Positions 1 to 8,226 of a DNA stretch of 64,000 nt are shown here, piece after piece. Position 1 is the stretch's first letter. Each line of letters starts with the position of its first letter. Under the pieces are notes generated by a model, which was not told the origin of the DNA, ran no database searches, and saw only the letters and a program-made list of their open reading frames with translations. The DNA is from Desulfomicrobium macestii (lineage in GTDB: Bacteria > Desulfobacterota > Desulfovibrionia > Desulfovibrionales > Desulfomicrobiaceae), in assembly GCF_014873765.1 (NCBI RefSeq), contig NZ_JADBGG010000005.1, positions 62,001 to 126,000 of the forward strand, in the 5' to 3' direction. The position numbers and the translations under genes were made by a program.

Positions 1-1149
1 GGCGGCCGGAGCTGGGAGCTGGAAGTGGCCGACAACGTCCTCAATCCCGAGGCCCTGACCATCGGCTTCGCCCGCCGCTTCGCGTCCTACAAGCGCGCCT
101 ACCTGCTCTTGAAGGACGATGACCGCCTGAAACGCCTCGTCACCGACCCGGCCCGCCCGGTGCAATTCGTCTTTGCCGGCAAGGCCCATCCCCGCGACAA
201 CGAGGGCAAGAAAATCATCCAGGAGCTCATCAGCCTCTGCCAATCCCCCGAGAGCCGCGCGTCCATGGTCTTTCTGGAAGACTACGACATGCAGGTCGCC
301 CGCTACCTGGTCCAGGGCTGCGACATCTGGCTCAACAACCCGCGCCGCCCCCTTGAGGCCTGCGGCACCAGCGGCATGAAGGCCATGGCCAACGGCGTCC
401 TGAACCTGAGCACCCTCGACGGCTGGTGGGACGAGGCCTGGTGTCCGGACAATTCCGTGGGCTGGGCCATCGGCAACGCCGAGGAATACGACGACGTCGA
501 GTACCAGGACTTCGTGGAGAGCCAGACCCTCTACAACATCCTCGAAAAAGACGTCATCCCGCTCTTCTACGATCGCGTGCAGGGCTCTTTCCCGAGACGC
601 TGGGTGCAGAAAATGAAGCAGGCGCTCAAAACCCTGGGTCCGGTCTTCAACGGACACCGCATGGTCGAGGAATATTCCAAGCGCGCCTACCTCCCGTCCA
701 ACATCAGCTACGGCAAGCTCTCGGCCAACGAGTACCGCCCGGTCGTGGAACTGGCCGAGTGGCGCATGAACCTGCTCACCCACTGGGGAGCGCTCGACAT
801 CCGAAACGTGCAGTGCATCACGGCCCACGAGATGTTCGTCGGCGAGAACCTGGAGGTCAGCGCCGAGGTCAAGGTCGAGGGACTCGGCATCCAGGACATC
901 CGCGTGGAGATCTACACCGGCCCCCTCGATCACACCGGCAAGTTTGCCAGCAGGTCCACCTTCCTCATGAGCCCGGATGAACGCACTCCGGACGGCTGGT
1001 ACGTGTATCGCGGCAAGGCCATGCCTATGGCCACCGGCAAGTTCGGCTTCACCGTGCGCATCCTGCCGCACCACCCATTGCTGCGCGATGCGCACAGCCT
1101 GGGTCTGATATTCTGGGCCGACGAGCCCGCGCCGAAACTCCAAGGGTAG
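1..1149 (+). CDS. glgP: Alpha-glucan (glycogen) phosphorylase, C-terminal part; 5' end outside window
   Basis: GT35-family enzyme that releases glucose-1-phosphate from glycogen or maltodextrin using PLP. The frame is open from base 1, so the N-terminal half is missing and the GTG at 25 is internal. The visible part has the conserved SWELEVADN and IGFARRFASYKRA segments, then GTSGMKA (about residue 125 of the visible part), whose lysine is the expected PLP attachment site, followed by NGVLNLSTLDGWW. The GTSGMKA/DGWW variant is typical of the bacterial alpha-glucan phosphorylase subfamily rather than classical GlgP. The last ~110 residues look like a beta-rich accessory segment. The gene ends 4 bases before the next methyltransferase gene. 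Confidence 0.9.
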   Translation, partial: GGRSWELEVADNVLNPEALTIGFARRFASYKRAYLLLKDDDRLKRLVTDPARPVQFVFAGKAHPRDNEGKKIIQELISLCQSPESRASMVFLEDYDMQVARYLVQGCDIWLNNPRRPLEACGTSGMKAMANGVLNLSTLDGWWDEAWCPDNSVGWAIGNAEEYDDVEYQDFVESQTLYNILEKDVIPLFYDRVQGSFPRRWVQKMKQALKTLGPVFNGHRMVEEYSKRAYLPSNISYGKLSANEYRPVVELAEWRMNLLTHWGALDIRNVQCITAHEMFVGENLEVSAEVKVEGLGIQDIRVEIYTGPLDHTGKFASRSTFLMSPDERTPDGWYVYRGKAMPMATGKFGFTVRILPHHPLLRDAHSLGLIFWADEPAPKLQG

Positions 1150-1153
1150 AGGG

Positions 1154-1900
1154 ATGGCCAAGAAAGTCGATCGGGCCGACGTGGTCCTGGCCGAGCAGGG
1201 GCTGGTCGAGAGCCGCGAGAAGGCCAAACGGATGATCATGGCCGGTCAGGTTCTGCTGCTCCAGGGCGAGGCCCGGACACCCGTGGCCAAGCCCGGGCAG
1301 CAGATTCCGCGCGATGCGCGGCTGGAGCTCAAGGAAGCGGAGCGTTTCGTGTCGCGCGGCGGCTACAAGCTGCTCACGGCTCTTGAGCATTTCGCCCTGG
1401 ACGTGAGCGGCATGGTCGCCCTGGACGCAGGGGCCTCCACCGGCGGATTCACGGACTGCCTGCTGCAATTCGGGGCCGCGCGGGTCTACGCCGTGGACGT
1501 TGGGCACGCCCAGCTGCACTGGAAGCTGGTCACGGACCCGCGCGTCGTGAATCTGGAGCGGGTCAACCTGCGTCACGCCACCGCCGACCTCCTTCCCGAA
1601 AAAGTGGACCTGGTGGTGGCCGACTGCTCCTTTATCTCCCTGCGGCTCATCCTGCCCCCCTGCCTGCAATTCCTGAAGGACGAAGGACAGATCCTGGCCC
1701 TGGTCAAGCCGCAGTTCGAGCTGGGCCCCGAGCATGCGGTCAAGGGCGTGGTCCGTTCGGAGGAATTGCAACTCAGGGCCGTGGACGAAATACGGGAATT
1801 CGCCCGGGAGGAGCTCGGACTGCACGTCCTGGGCTCCGTCGCGGCAGGGATCAAGGGCCCCAAGGGCAACCAGGAATACCTGCTCCATTTGCGGCGCTGA
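1154..1900 (+). CDS. tlyA: TlyA-family rRNA (cytidine-2'-O)-methyltransferase
   Basis: 248 residues. An N-terminal S4 RNA-binding domain (about 1-65, with the ADVVLAEQGLVESREKA segment) is followed by an FtsJ/RrmJ-type SAM methyltransferase domain. The SAM-binding loop is LDAGASTGGFTDCLL (about 90-104), and VDLVVADCSFISLR supplies motif IV. Family members 2'-O-methylate cytidines in 16S and/or 23S rRNA and are often mislabelled haemolysin A. The ATG follows GAGGG and lies just after the phosphorylase stop, so the two may be cotranscribed. Length matches the family. The exact rRNA target cannot be read from sequence. Confidence 0.9.
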   Translation: MAKKVDRADVVLAEQGLVESREKAKRMIMAGQVLLLQGEARTPVAKPGQQIPRDARLELKEAERFVSRGGYKLLTALEHFALDVSGMVALDAGASTGGFTDCLLQFGAARVYAVDVGHAQLHWKLVTDPRVVNLERVNLRHATADLLPEKVDLVVADCSFISLRLILPPCLQFLKDEGQILALVKPQFELGPEHAVKGVVRSEELQLRAVDEIREFAREELGLHVLGSVAAGIKGPKGNQEYLLHLRR

Positions 1901-1976
1901 GCTCAGACTTTGCCAAGAGAGGCCGATGCGGGTACAGACCGCGTTCATCGTCAACACTTCAACCAAATTCGAGCCC

Positions 1977-2582
1977 ATGCCTGACAGATTTCTGACCGAA
2001 GACCGCAAAACCAAGCTCAGAAACGTACTGGCCAAACGCCAGCCCGACCTGACCCTGGTACTGAACAATATCCACGACCCGCACAACGTGTCCGCCATCC
2101 TGCGCAGTTGCGACGCCTTCGGGGTGTTCGGCGTGCACCTCTATTACACCAAGGAAAAATTTCCTTCCCTGGCCAACAGCTCATCCGGCTCCGCCAAGAA
2201 GTGGATCGACCTGACCCGCCACCGCGAAGCAGGAACCATGATCCAGGGCCTGCGCGACCGGGGCATGCAGATCGTGGGCACGGGCTTCAGCTCCACGGCA
2301 AGGCCCATCATGGATATCGATTTCACCAAACCCACGGCCATCATTCTCGGCAACGAGCACCGGGGCATGGACCCCGACGTCAAGATTCATGTGCCGGACG
2401 AAATCTACATCCCCATGTTCGGCATGGTTCAGAGCCTGAACGTGTCCGTGGCCGCCGCGACCATCCTCTACGAGGCCATGCGCCAGCGCCTGGCCGCAGG
2501 GATGTACGATCAAAGCCCCCTGGACGAGGAAGAGTTCGAAAACGTATACGCCGACTGGTGCAAGCGCGGCAAAGACTACTAG
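1977..2582 (+). CDS. trmH: tRNA (guanosine-2'-O-)-methyltransferase, SpoU/TrmH type
   Basis: SPOUT-class knotted methyltransferase, 201 residues from this start. Family landmarks are RQPDLTLVLNNIHDPHNVSA near the N-terminus, AIILGNEHRGMD (motif 2) and MFGMVQSLNVSVAAA (motif 3), which together form the SAM-binding trefoil knot. Known TrmH proteins 2'-O-methylate G18 of tRNA. The start at 1977 was chosen because known TrmH N-termini have only 12-19 residues before RQPD. An in-frame ATG at 1926 has a better purine-rich upstream sequence (AGAGAGG, only 3 bases away) and would add 17 unconserved residues. Confidence 0.88.
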   Translation: MPDRFLTEDRKTKLRNVLAKRQPDLTLVLNNIHDPHNVSAILRSCDAFGVFGVHLYYTKEKFPSLANSSSGSAKKWIDLTRHREAGTMIQGLRDRGMQIVGTGFSSTARPIMDIDFTKPTAIILGNEHRGMDPDVKIHVPDEIYIPMFGMVQSLNVSVAAATILYEAMRQRLAAGMYDQSPLDEEEFENVYADWCKRGKDY

Positions 2583-2607
2583 CCGGGGCCGGGCCCCTGG
2601 AGAACTG

Positions 2608-3672
2608 ATGGCGGGAAACACTTTCGGCAGCATCTTCAAACTGACGACCTTCGGCGAATCCCATGGCCCGGCCCTGGGCGGGGTGGTGGACGGATGTCCC
2701 GCCGGGATCGCCCTCAATGAGGCCGCCATCCAGACGGAACTCGACAAGCGCAGACCCGGTCAGGGCGGCCTGGCCGTCACCGCCCGCAACGAACCGGACC
2801 GCATCCGGCTCTTGTCCGGCGTCTTCGAGGGCCGCACAACAGGCACGTCCATCGGCTTCGCCATCGAGAACACGGACCAGCGCTCCCGCGACTACGGCGA
2901 GATAAAAGACGTTTTCCGGCCGGGTCACGGAGACATGACCTACGAGGCCAAGTACGGGCTGCGCGACTATCGCGGCGGAGGCCGCTCCTCGGGCCGGGAG
3001 ACCGTCTCGCGCGTGGCGGGTGGAGCCGTGGCCGGGGCGTTTCTGGAACCGCTCGGGATCACTGTCCGGGCCGCCGCCGTGGAACTTGGCGGCATCGCGG
3101 CCGAGAGCCTGGACATCAAAGGTGCGGAACACCGCCAATTCTTCGCGGCTGACGACAATGCTGTCCTGCGCTGGCAGGAACTGGTCAAAAAGGTCGCGGC
3201 CCAAAGCGACACGCTGGGCGGCATCGTCGAAATCCGCGCCCAGGGCGTGCCCGCGGGACTTGGCGAACCGGTCTTCGACAAGCTCGACGCCCGCCTGGCC
3301 GCCGCGCTCATGAGCGTGGGCGCGGTCAAGGGAATCGAGATCGGAAGCGGCTTCGCTGCCAGCCGCATGCGCGGCAGCGAAAACAACGACGCCATGCTGG
3401 ATACGGGCTTTGCATCCAACAACGCCGGTGGAATCCTGGCCGGGATCTCAAGCGGCCAGGAGATCGTACTGCGCGCCGCCATCAAACCCATCCCGTCCAT
3501 CGCGCTCGACCAACACACCCGCGACCGCTTCGGGGCAGCCCGGACCATCCGCGTCGGCGGACGGCACGACATCTGCGCCATCCCGCGCGTGGTCCCGGTG
3601 CTCTCGGCCATGGTCCGGCTGGTCCTGGCCGACATGGTTCTGCTGCAACGGCGCATGGGGGGCGGCACATGA
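2608..3672 (+). CDS. aroC: Chorismate synthase
   Basis: Catalyses the last shikimate-pathway step, EPSP to chorismate, with reduced FMN. At 354 residues it has the family length. It starts with GNTFGSIFKLTTFGESHG, the conserved N-terminal signature, and contains RPGHGDMTYEAKYG and YRGGGRSSGRETVSRVA, the signature around the FMN and substrate site, then RTIRVGGRHDIC near the end. The gene overlaps the following YdcF-like gene by 4 bases (ATGA), suggesting coupled translation. Nothing unusual is seen. Confidence 0.96.
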   Translation: MAGNTFGSIFKLTTFGESHGPALGGVVDGCPAGIALNEAAIQTELDKRRPGQGGLAVTARNEPDRIRLLSGVFEGRTTGTSIGFAIENTDQRSRDYGEIKDVFRPGHGDMTYEAKYGLRDYRGGGRSSGRETVSRVAGGAVAGAFLEPLGITVRAAAVELGGIAAESLDIKGAEHRQFFAADDNAVLRWQELVKKVAAQSDTLGGIVEIRAQGVPAGLGEPVFDKLDARLAAALMSVGAVKGIEIGSGFAASRMRGSENNDAMLDTGFASNNAGGILAGISSGQEIVLRAAIKPIPSIALDQHTRDRFGAARTIRVGGRHDICAIPRVVPVLSAMVRLVLADMVLLQRRMGGGT

Positions 3673-4451
3673 GCGTCGGCGCGGGCTTTATCCTCAAGAA
3701 AGCCCTGGGCACGCTTTTCATGCCCCTGTCGGTCTGTCTGATTCTTTTCGCCCTCGGCATGGTCTACGTGCTGCTGCGCCGCTCCAAGGACGCCATCGCC
3801 CCCTTTGTCATGGGCGCGCTCCTGCTCTACGCCTTTTCCCTCAACTCCGTCTCCGGATACATGATCAGTCCCCTTGAGGACGCCCACCCGCCCCTGGATC
3901 TGACCAACGCGGAAATCGTCAGAAGGCCCGTCAAATGGGTGGTCGTGCTCGGCTCGGGGCATTGGACGGACAAGCGCCTGTCCCCCGGGTCCATGCTCGA
4001 AGAGGCGGCCCTGTACCGGCTCACCGAAGGCATTCGGGTGGCAAACCGGTTTCGGGGCTCCATCCTGGTTCTTTCGGGCGGAAAATACAAAGACGAACAG
4101 TCAAGCGCACAGGTCATGGCCGCCGCAGCCGTGGACCTGGGCTTCGACCCGGCCCGGATCATGCTCTCCGACAAGGCCCTCGACACCCACGACGAAGCGA
4201 TGCACATAAGGGCCCTGGCCGGTTCCGACGCCTTTGTGCTGGTTACTTCGGCCTCGCACATGCTGCGCGCCGTAAAGCTGTTCGAAAACCAGGGCCTAAA
4301 GCCCATCCCCGCTCCGACCTGCTACCGTGACAAGGGCGAGCCCGAGAATTTCCTGCCCGGCGCGGACAACATCAAAACCTGCAACATGGCCGTGCACGAA
4401 TACATGGGTCTGGCCTGGTCCTTCGTGCGCGGGCAGATATCAGTTTTCTAG
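3669..4451 (+). CDS. YdcF/ElyC-family (DUF218) membrane-anchored protein
   Basis: 260 residues. Two hydrophobic segments at the N-terminus (about 13-35 and 42-60) are followed by a DUF218 domain with VVVLGSGHW, SILVLSGGKY, DKALDTHDEA and LVTSASHMLRA, the usual sequence of conserved blocks in the ElyC/SanA/YdcF group. ElyC and SanA affect envelope integrity and lipid-carrier use in enterobacteria; the chemistry is unsettled. It overlaps aroC by 4 bases and abuts the rhomboid gene with no gap. A role in envelope biogenesis is inferred from the family only. Confidence 0.82.
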   Translation: MSVGAGFILKKALGTLFMPLSVCLILFALGMVYVLLRRSKDAIAPFVMGALLLYAFSLNSVSGYMISPLEDAHPPLDLTNAEIVRRPVKWVVVLGSGHWTDKRLSPGSMLEEAALYRLTEGIRVANRFRGSILVLSGGKYKDEQSSAQVMAAAAVDLGFDPARIMLSDKALDTHDEAMHIRALAGSDAFVLVTSASHMLRAVKLFENQGLKPIPAPTCYRDKGEPENFLPGADNIKTCNMAVHEYMGLAWSFVRGQISVF

Positions 4452-5339
4452 GTGATCGACATCCTGCCCACCCTGGCCCTGGCCACCTCGAAGCACAGCC
4501 CGGACAAGGCCACCATCCGCGCCTGGGCCCTGGTCCTGTCCAGTCGAAGATTCCTGCACCGTTTCGATAAAGGAACGCTGCTGGTCGCGCCCGCCTTGGC
4601 GCCGCTCGCGGTGCGGGAAATCATCGCCTACGAAGAGGAAAACCGGCCCAGATCCCGCCCGGCTCCCCTACCCGACAACTCCTGGGTCAGCCTGCTGGTC
4701 ATCGCCATCTTTCTGGGCCTGACCATGTGGTTCGACGCCCAGGGGCTCGGCAGGCGCATCTCGTGGCATGTCGCGGGCCGGGCCGACGCCGGACTCATCC
4801 TTGAAGGACAGTGGTGGCGCTGCGTGACCGCCCTGTTCCTGCACGCCGACGCCGGGCACCTGCTGGCCAATGCCGGAGCGTTGGCGGTGCTCGCCTCGCT
4901 CCTGGCGCGCCGCATCGGATCGGGTCTGACCTGGGGTCTCTTTTTGCTCTCGGGTGGCCTCGGCAACGCCCTGAACGCCTGGGCGCAAGCGCCTGATCAC
5001 CTGAGCGTGGGCGCGTCCACGGGCGTATTCGGGCTGATCGGCGTTCTGGCCGGAGGTGCGGGCCGGGCCGAACGCGGCTCACGGGGACAGGTCCTTCTAC
5101 TGGCCCTGGGCTTCGGTTTCAGCCTGCTGGCCATGCTTGGCGCGGGAGAGGAACGCGTGGACCTGGGAGCGCATTTTTTCGGGATGTGCTGTGGTCTGCC
5201 CTTTGGATTGCTGGTCGGCGACTGGCACGGGGCAACGGGATGGAAGGCGAGGGTCGGGGCTGTGTGCGGCGCGGCGGGGCTGGCCCTTGCGGTCTGGGCC
5301 TGGACCTTGGCCCTGGAAAACGGCGCGCTTGCGGGATGA
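4452..5339 (+). CDS. Rhomboid-family intramembrane serine protease
   Basis: 295 residues, GTG start immediately after the upstream TAG. A cytoplasmic N-terminal region of ~75 residues precedes several transmembrane helices. Catalytic elements are visible: the H131/H136/N140 cluster (LHADAGHLLANA), Ser189 in GASTGVFG, the GxSx nucleophile motif, and His241 in LGAHFFGM. Rhomboids cleave substrates within or next to the membrane. No strong ribosome-binding site precedes the GTG, so translation is probably coupled to the upstream gene. The N-terminal extension resembles no domain I recognise. Confidence 0.87.
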   Translation: MIDILPTLALATSKHSPDKATIRAWALVLSSRRFLHRFDKGTLLVAPALAPLAVREIIAYEEENRPRSRPAPLPDNSWVSLLVIAIFLGLTMWFDAQGLGRRISWHVAGRADAGLILEGQWWRCVTALFLHADAGHLLANAGALAVLASLLARRIGSGLTWGLFLLSGGLGNALNAWAQAPDHLSVGASTGVFGLIGVLAGGAGRAERGSRGQVLLLALGFGFSLLAMLGAGEERVDLGAHFFGMCCGLPFGLLVGDWHGATGWKARVGAVCGAAGLALAVWAWTLALENGALAG

Positions 5340-5383
5340 GGGGTCGAGGAGCCGCAGGGGCTCCCCGATCAGAGATGTGTCGT

Positions 5384-5749
5384 CTAGAACTGTCCGGTTC
5401 TGAGCATGACCAGAGTGCAGGCGTGCTCCCAGGGAATGCCCGCTTCGGTCAGGGCCTGCTCCAGGGTCGCCGATTCCGTGCCGGGATTGAGGATCACACG
5501 CCCGGGCCTTAGCGCCAGGATGGAATCCTGCAGCTGCGCGCTGCGCTCCGGCCCGACATAAAGGGTCAGGGTGTCCACCTTGCGATCGATGGCGTCCAGA
5601 CTGGACACGACGGGCAGATCCTCGATGACGGATCGACCCGGCGTGACCGGGATGACCGAATGCCCGTGCTCCTTGAGCATGCGCACGGCCTTGTTCGAGT
5701 AACGTTCCGGCTTGTGGCTCGCTCCGAGCACCGCGACAATCTGTGCCAT
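5384..5749 (-). CDS. CoA-binding (YccU-like, Rossmann) protein
   Basis: 121 residues. Begins IVAVLGASHKPERYSNKA, matching the CoA_binding domain found alone in YccU-type proteins and in succinyl-CoA synthetase alpha. Further conserved blocks are HGHSVIPVTPG, VDTLTLYVGPE and ILNPGTES. Its biochemical role is not established in the family. It is the last gene of a minus-strand run, 4 bases downstream of grpE. The start was placed at 5749 because the Rossmann strand begins three residues later; a longer reading overlaps grpE in another frame and is unlikely. Confidence 0.85.
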   Translation of the reverse strand: MAQIVAVLGASHKPERYSNKAVRMLKEHGHSVIPVTPGRSVIEDLPVVSSLDAIDRKVDTLTLYVGPERSAQLQDSILALRPGRVILNPGTESATLEQALTEAGIPWEHACTLVMLRTGQF

Positions 5750-5753
5750 GGCC

Positions 5754-6299
5754 TCAGGCTCCCGCCTTGCGGCTGACCATGACCTTGGCCGGACGCAGCA
5801 GTCTGTCCTTGAGCATGTAGCCCTTCTGCAGCATCTGACAGACCGTGTTTTCCCCGACATCGTCCCGCTCGACCTGCCCCAAGGCCTCGTGGCGCGCGGG
5901 ATCGAAAGGCACATCCACTTCGGCGATCTGCTCCAGCCCATGCTTCTTCATCGTGTCGAGAAAAATGTTCATGGTCATCTCGACGCCCGTGACCAGATCC
6001 TTGCAGGCCTCGGTCTGCTTGCCGTGGGCCAGGGCCAGGTCGAGGTTGTCCATGACCGGGATAATCTCCTCGAGGATGGCGGAGGTGGCAAATTTGAAAT
6101 AGTCTTCCTTTTCGCGCAGCAAACGCTTCTTGAAATTCTCACTGTCCGCCAGGACGCGCAGGTTGTCTTTTTTGAGCTCCTCCACGTCGGCCAGGGCCTG
6201 GGCGTACTTCTCCTCCAGGGTCAGCTCCGGCGTTTCTTCGGTCTGCATTTCGGTCTGCACTTCTTCCGGGTTCTGGCCCTCTTTTTCCTTATTGGACAT
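5754..6299 (-). CDS. grpE: GrpE nucleotide exchange factor
   Basis: 181 residues. Acidic, low-complexity N-terminus, then a long coiled coil (about 40-100; YAQALADVEELKKDNLRVLADSENFKKR) and the beta-rich C-terminal domain with DNLDLAL, VDVPFDPARHEAL and QKGYMLKDRLLRPAKVMV. GrpE releases ADP from DnaK. The start at 6299 follows a strong ribosome-binding site (AGGAG, about 7 bases away); the reading can be extended to 6371 but without family support. It lies downstream of hrcA, while its partner dnaK sits 9 kb away on the other strand. No CIRCE element is seen upstream. Confidence 0.95.
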   Translation of the reverse strand: MSNKEKEGQNPEEVQTEMQTEETPELTLEEKYAQALADVEELKKDNLRVLADSENFKKRLLREKEDYFKFATSAILEEIIPVMDNLDLALAHGKQTEACKDLVTGVEMTMNIFLDTMKKHGLEQIAEVDVPFDPARHEALGQVERDDVGENTVCQMLQKGYMLKDRLLRPAKVMVSRKAGA

Positions 6300-6349
6300 G
6301 AAAAACTCCTGATCCTTGAAATATTTGATAAAACGCTTCACGAATATCC

Positions 6350-7366
6350 TTAGAAGCGGGATTTGAGGCACTGACTAAGTATTTGAGCGGCAAAGTCAAC
6401 CACGGGCATGATGCGTGCGTAGTTCATGCGCACCGGCCCAAGCACTGCCAACGTTCCGTGATTGGTGGAAAAAGCGCTGTAGGGAGAGGCCACCAGCGAG
6501 CATCCCGCGAGTCCGGGCATGTCCTGGGACAGGCTGACCGAGACGGACTGGCTGGCCGAGGTCTTGTCCAGGAGTTCAAGCAGGCGCGAACGCTCCTCGA
6601 TGAGTCGCAACAGCTCCTGGATGGTCTCCAGCTCCGTGAATTCGGGCTGATCCGTGAGATGGCTCGCGCCACCGACGAAAACCTCGGGCTGTTCTTCCTC
6701 GGCCAGGGCTTGCGCGGCCAGCTCCCAGGCCCGGCGATAGGCATCCAGCGTTTTGCGCACGTTGTGCAGCTGACGCTCGATCTCACCGCGCACCTCATAG
6801 GTGGTGCGCCCCTCGAACAGGCTGTTCAGGTAATTCCCGTAGCGCACAAGCTCGTCGGCGCTCAGGCTCTCGTCCATCTGCACCAGACGATTGCTGACCA
6901 GCCCGCCCTGCATGACCAGCACCGCCATGATCATGCCCGGCCGCAAGAGGACGAAATCTATCTGCCGCCAGCGGGCCAGATCCTGACGCGGAGCCATGAT
7001 CACGCACACCTGACGGGTCAGGGACGAGAGGGTCCGGACGGCGCGACGCAGGACCTGGGGCAAATCCCCCGCACCCGGCTGGATGTGGTCGTGCAGGCGG
7101 GACTGTTCCCTGCGCGGCAGGGGCCCGAGCTTTAATACCTCATCGAGATAATAGCGAAAAGCCGGAACCGTTGGAGCCCGCCCGGCGGACGTATGCGGCT
7201 GTTGCAGATATCCTTTCTCGGTCAGGGCGGCCATGGTTGACCGCAGCGACGCGGGGCTCAGTCCAAGGCCCACGGCCAGAGCCTGGGACGACACGGGCAG
7301 GGCGGTCTCCACATAGGTCTCGACCACTGCGGTGAGGACTGCGGTTTCGCGCTTGCTCAGGATCAT
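6350..7366 (-). CDS. hrcA: Heat-inducible transcription repressor HrcA
   Basis: 338 residues, family length. N-terminal winged helix (about 1-80: SKRETAVLTAVVETYVETALPVSSQAL, SPASLRSTMAALTEKGYL, then HTSAGRAPT, the HrcA signature) followed by the GAF-like dimerisation domain. HrcA represses chaperone genes by binding CIRCE inverted repeats. The ATG overlaps the rfbD stop by 4 bases, so hrcA appears to be read as part of the rhamnose transcript. No CIRCE (TTAGCACTC-N9-GAGTGCTAA) is visible anywhere near this run or upstream of dnaK, so its target is presumably elsewhere, for example groESL. Confidence 0.94.
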   Translation of the reverse strand: MILSKRETAVLTAVVETYVETALPVSSQALAVGLGLSPASLRSTMAALTEKGYLQQPHTSAGRAPTVPAFRYYLDEVLKLGPLPRREQSRLHDHIQPGAGDLPQVLRRAVRTLSSLTRQVCVIMAPRQDLARWRQIDFVLLRPGMIMAVLVMQGGLVSNRLVQMDESLSADELVRYGNYLNSLFEGRTTYEVRGEIERQLHNVRKTLDAYRRAWELAAQALAEEEQPEVFVGGASHLTDQPEFTELETIQELLRLIEERSRLLELLDKTSASQSVSVSLSQDMPGLAGCSLVASPYSAFSTNHGTLAVLGPVRMNYARIMPVVDFAAQILSQCLKSRF

Positions 7367-8226
7367 GACAGGCAATCTTCCCGGGAGAAAAGAAATTCGC
7401 GCAGGGCCTGCACCCACGGACGCGGAGCAATGCCCGTCACGGCCGTGAAGGCGCTCAGGTCCAGGACCGAATACGCCGGACGGCAGGCCTTCTGAGGGTA
7501 TTCGGACGAAGGGATGGGCTTGATCCGACAGGCCAGATCCGCCCCCCGGACGGCCTCCGTGGCCAGTTCGCACCAGCTTGCCTGTCCCGCGTTGGCCAGA
7601 TGAAAGATGCCCGTCGCGCCCTTGTCCAGCAGCGCCAGCGAACCGGCGGCCAGATCCGGGGTGTAGGAGGGGCTGCCGATCTGGTCGTGGACCACGGAAA
7701 GCTCCGGCCGCGTCGCGGCCAACTCCAGGATGCGGGTCACGAAATTGGTCTTGCACGGTCCAAAAAGCCACGAGGTGCGGATGATGAGCAGATTCGGCAG
7801 ATCAAGAGCCAAAAGTTCCCGCTCGCCCAGCAGCTTGGTCTGGCCGTAGACCGAACCTGGCGCGGGCTGATCCCCGGGGGTGTAGGGACTTGTCTTTCTG
7901 CCGTTGAAAACGAAATCCGTGCTGTAGTGGACCAGGGAAACCCCGGCGTTCTGCACGGCCTTGCCCAGAACCAGCGGCAGCTGCCTGTTCAGTCTGGAAG
8001 CCTCGGCCGGTTCGTCCTCGGCCTGATCGACCTTGGTGTAGGCCACCGTATTGAAAAGCACCGTGGCTCCGGTCCGGGCCAGGTATTCCTCCACGGCCGG
8101 ACGCTCGAACAGGTTCAGCTCGTCGCGCCCCGGTGCATTCACGGTCCATCCCTGCCTGGACAGGGCCAGACACAGCGCCTGCCCGAGCAGGCCGGTCTTT
8201 CCGCCCAGCACGACCGCGCTCTTCAT
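7363..8226 (-). CDS. rfbD: dTDP-4-dehydrorhamnose reductase
   Basis: 287 residues, short-chain dehydrogenase fold. N-terminal nucleotide-binding motif VVLGGKTGLLGQAL, then STDFVFNG and YGQTKLLGE, whose Y-x3-K holds the catalytic tyrosine and lysine, and IIRTSWLFG. It reduces dTDP-4-keto-L-rhamnose to dTDP-L-rhamnose, the final step of the precursor pathway for LPS O-antigen or other glycans. The start overlaps the rfbB stop by 4 bases and the end overlaps hrcA by 4 bases. RfbA and RfbC, needed for the rest of the pathway, are not in the window. Confidence 0.93.
   Translation of the reverse strand: MKSAVVLGGKTGLLGQALCLALSRQGWTVNAPGRDELNLFERPAVEEYLARTGATVLFNTVAYTKVDQAEDEPAEASRLNRQLPLVLGKAVQNAGVSLVHYSTDFVFNGRKTSPYTPGDQPAPGSVYGQTKLLGERELLALDLPNLLIIRTSWLFGPCKTNFVTRILELAATRPELSVVHDQIGSPSYTPDLAAGSLALLDKGATGIFHLANAGQASWCELATEAVRGADLACRIKPIPSSEYPQKACRPAYSVLDLSAFTAVTGIAPRPWVQALREFLFSREDCLS

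Noticed and set aside
5348-5364. Hairpin GGAGCC...GGCTCC between the convergent rhomboid and CoA-binding genes
   Set aside because: No T-tract on either strand; only six base pairs, so not called a terminator.
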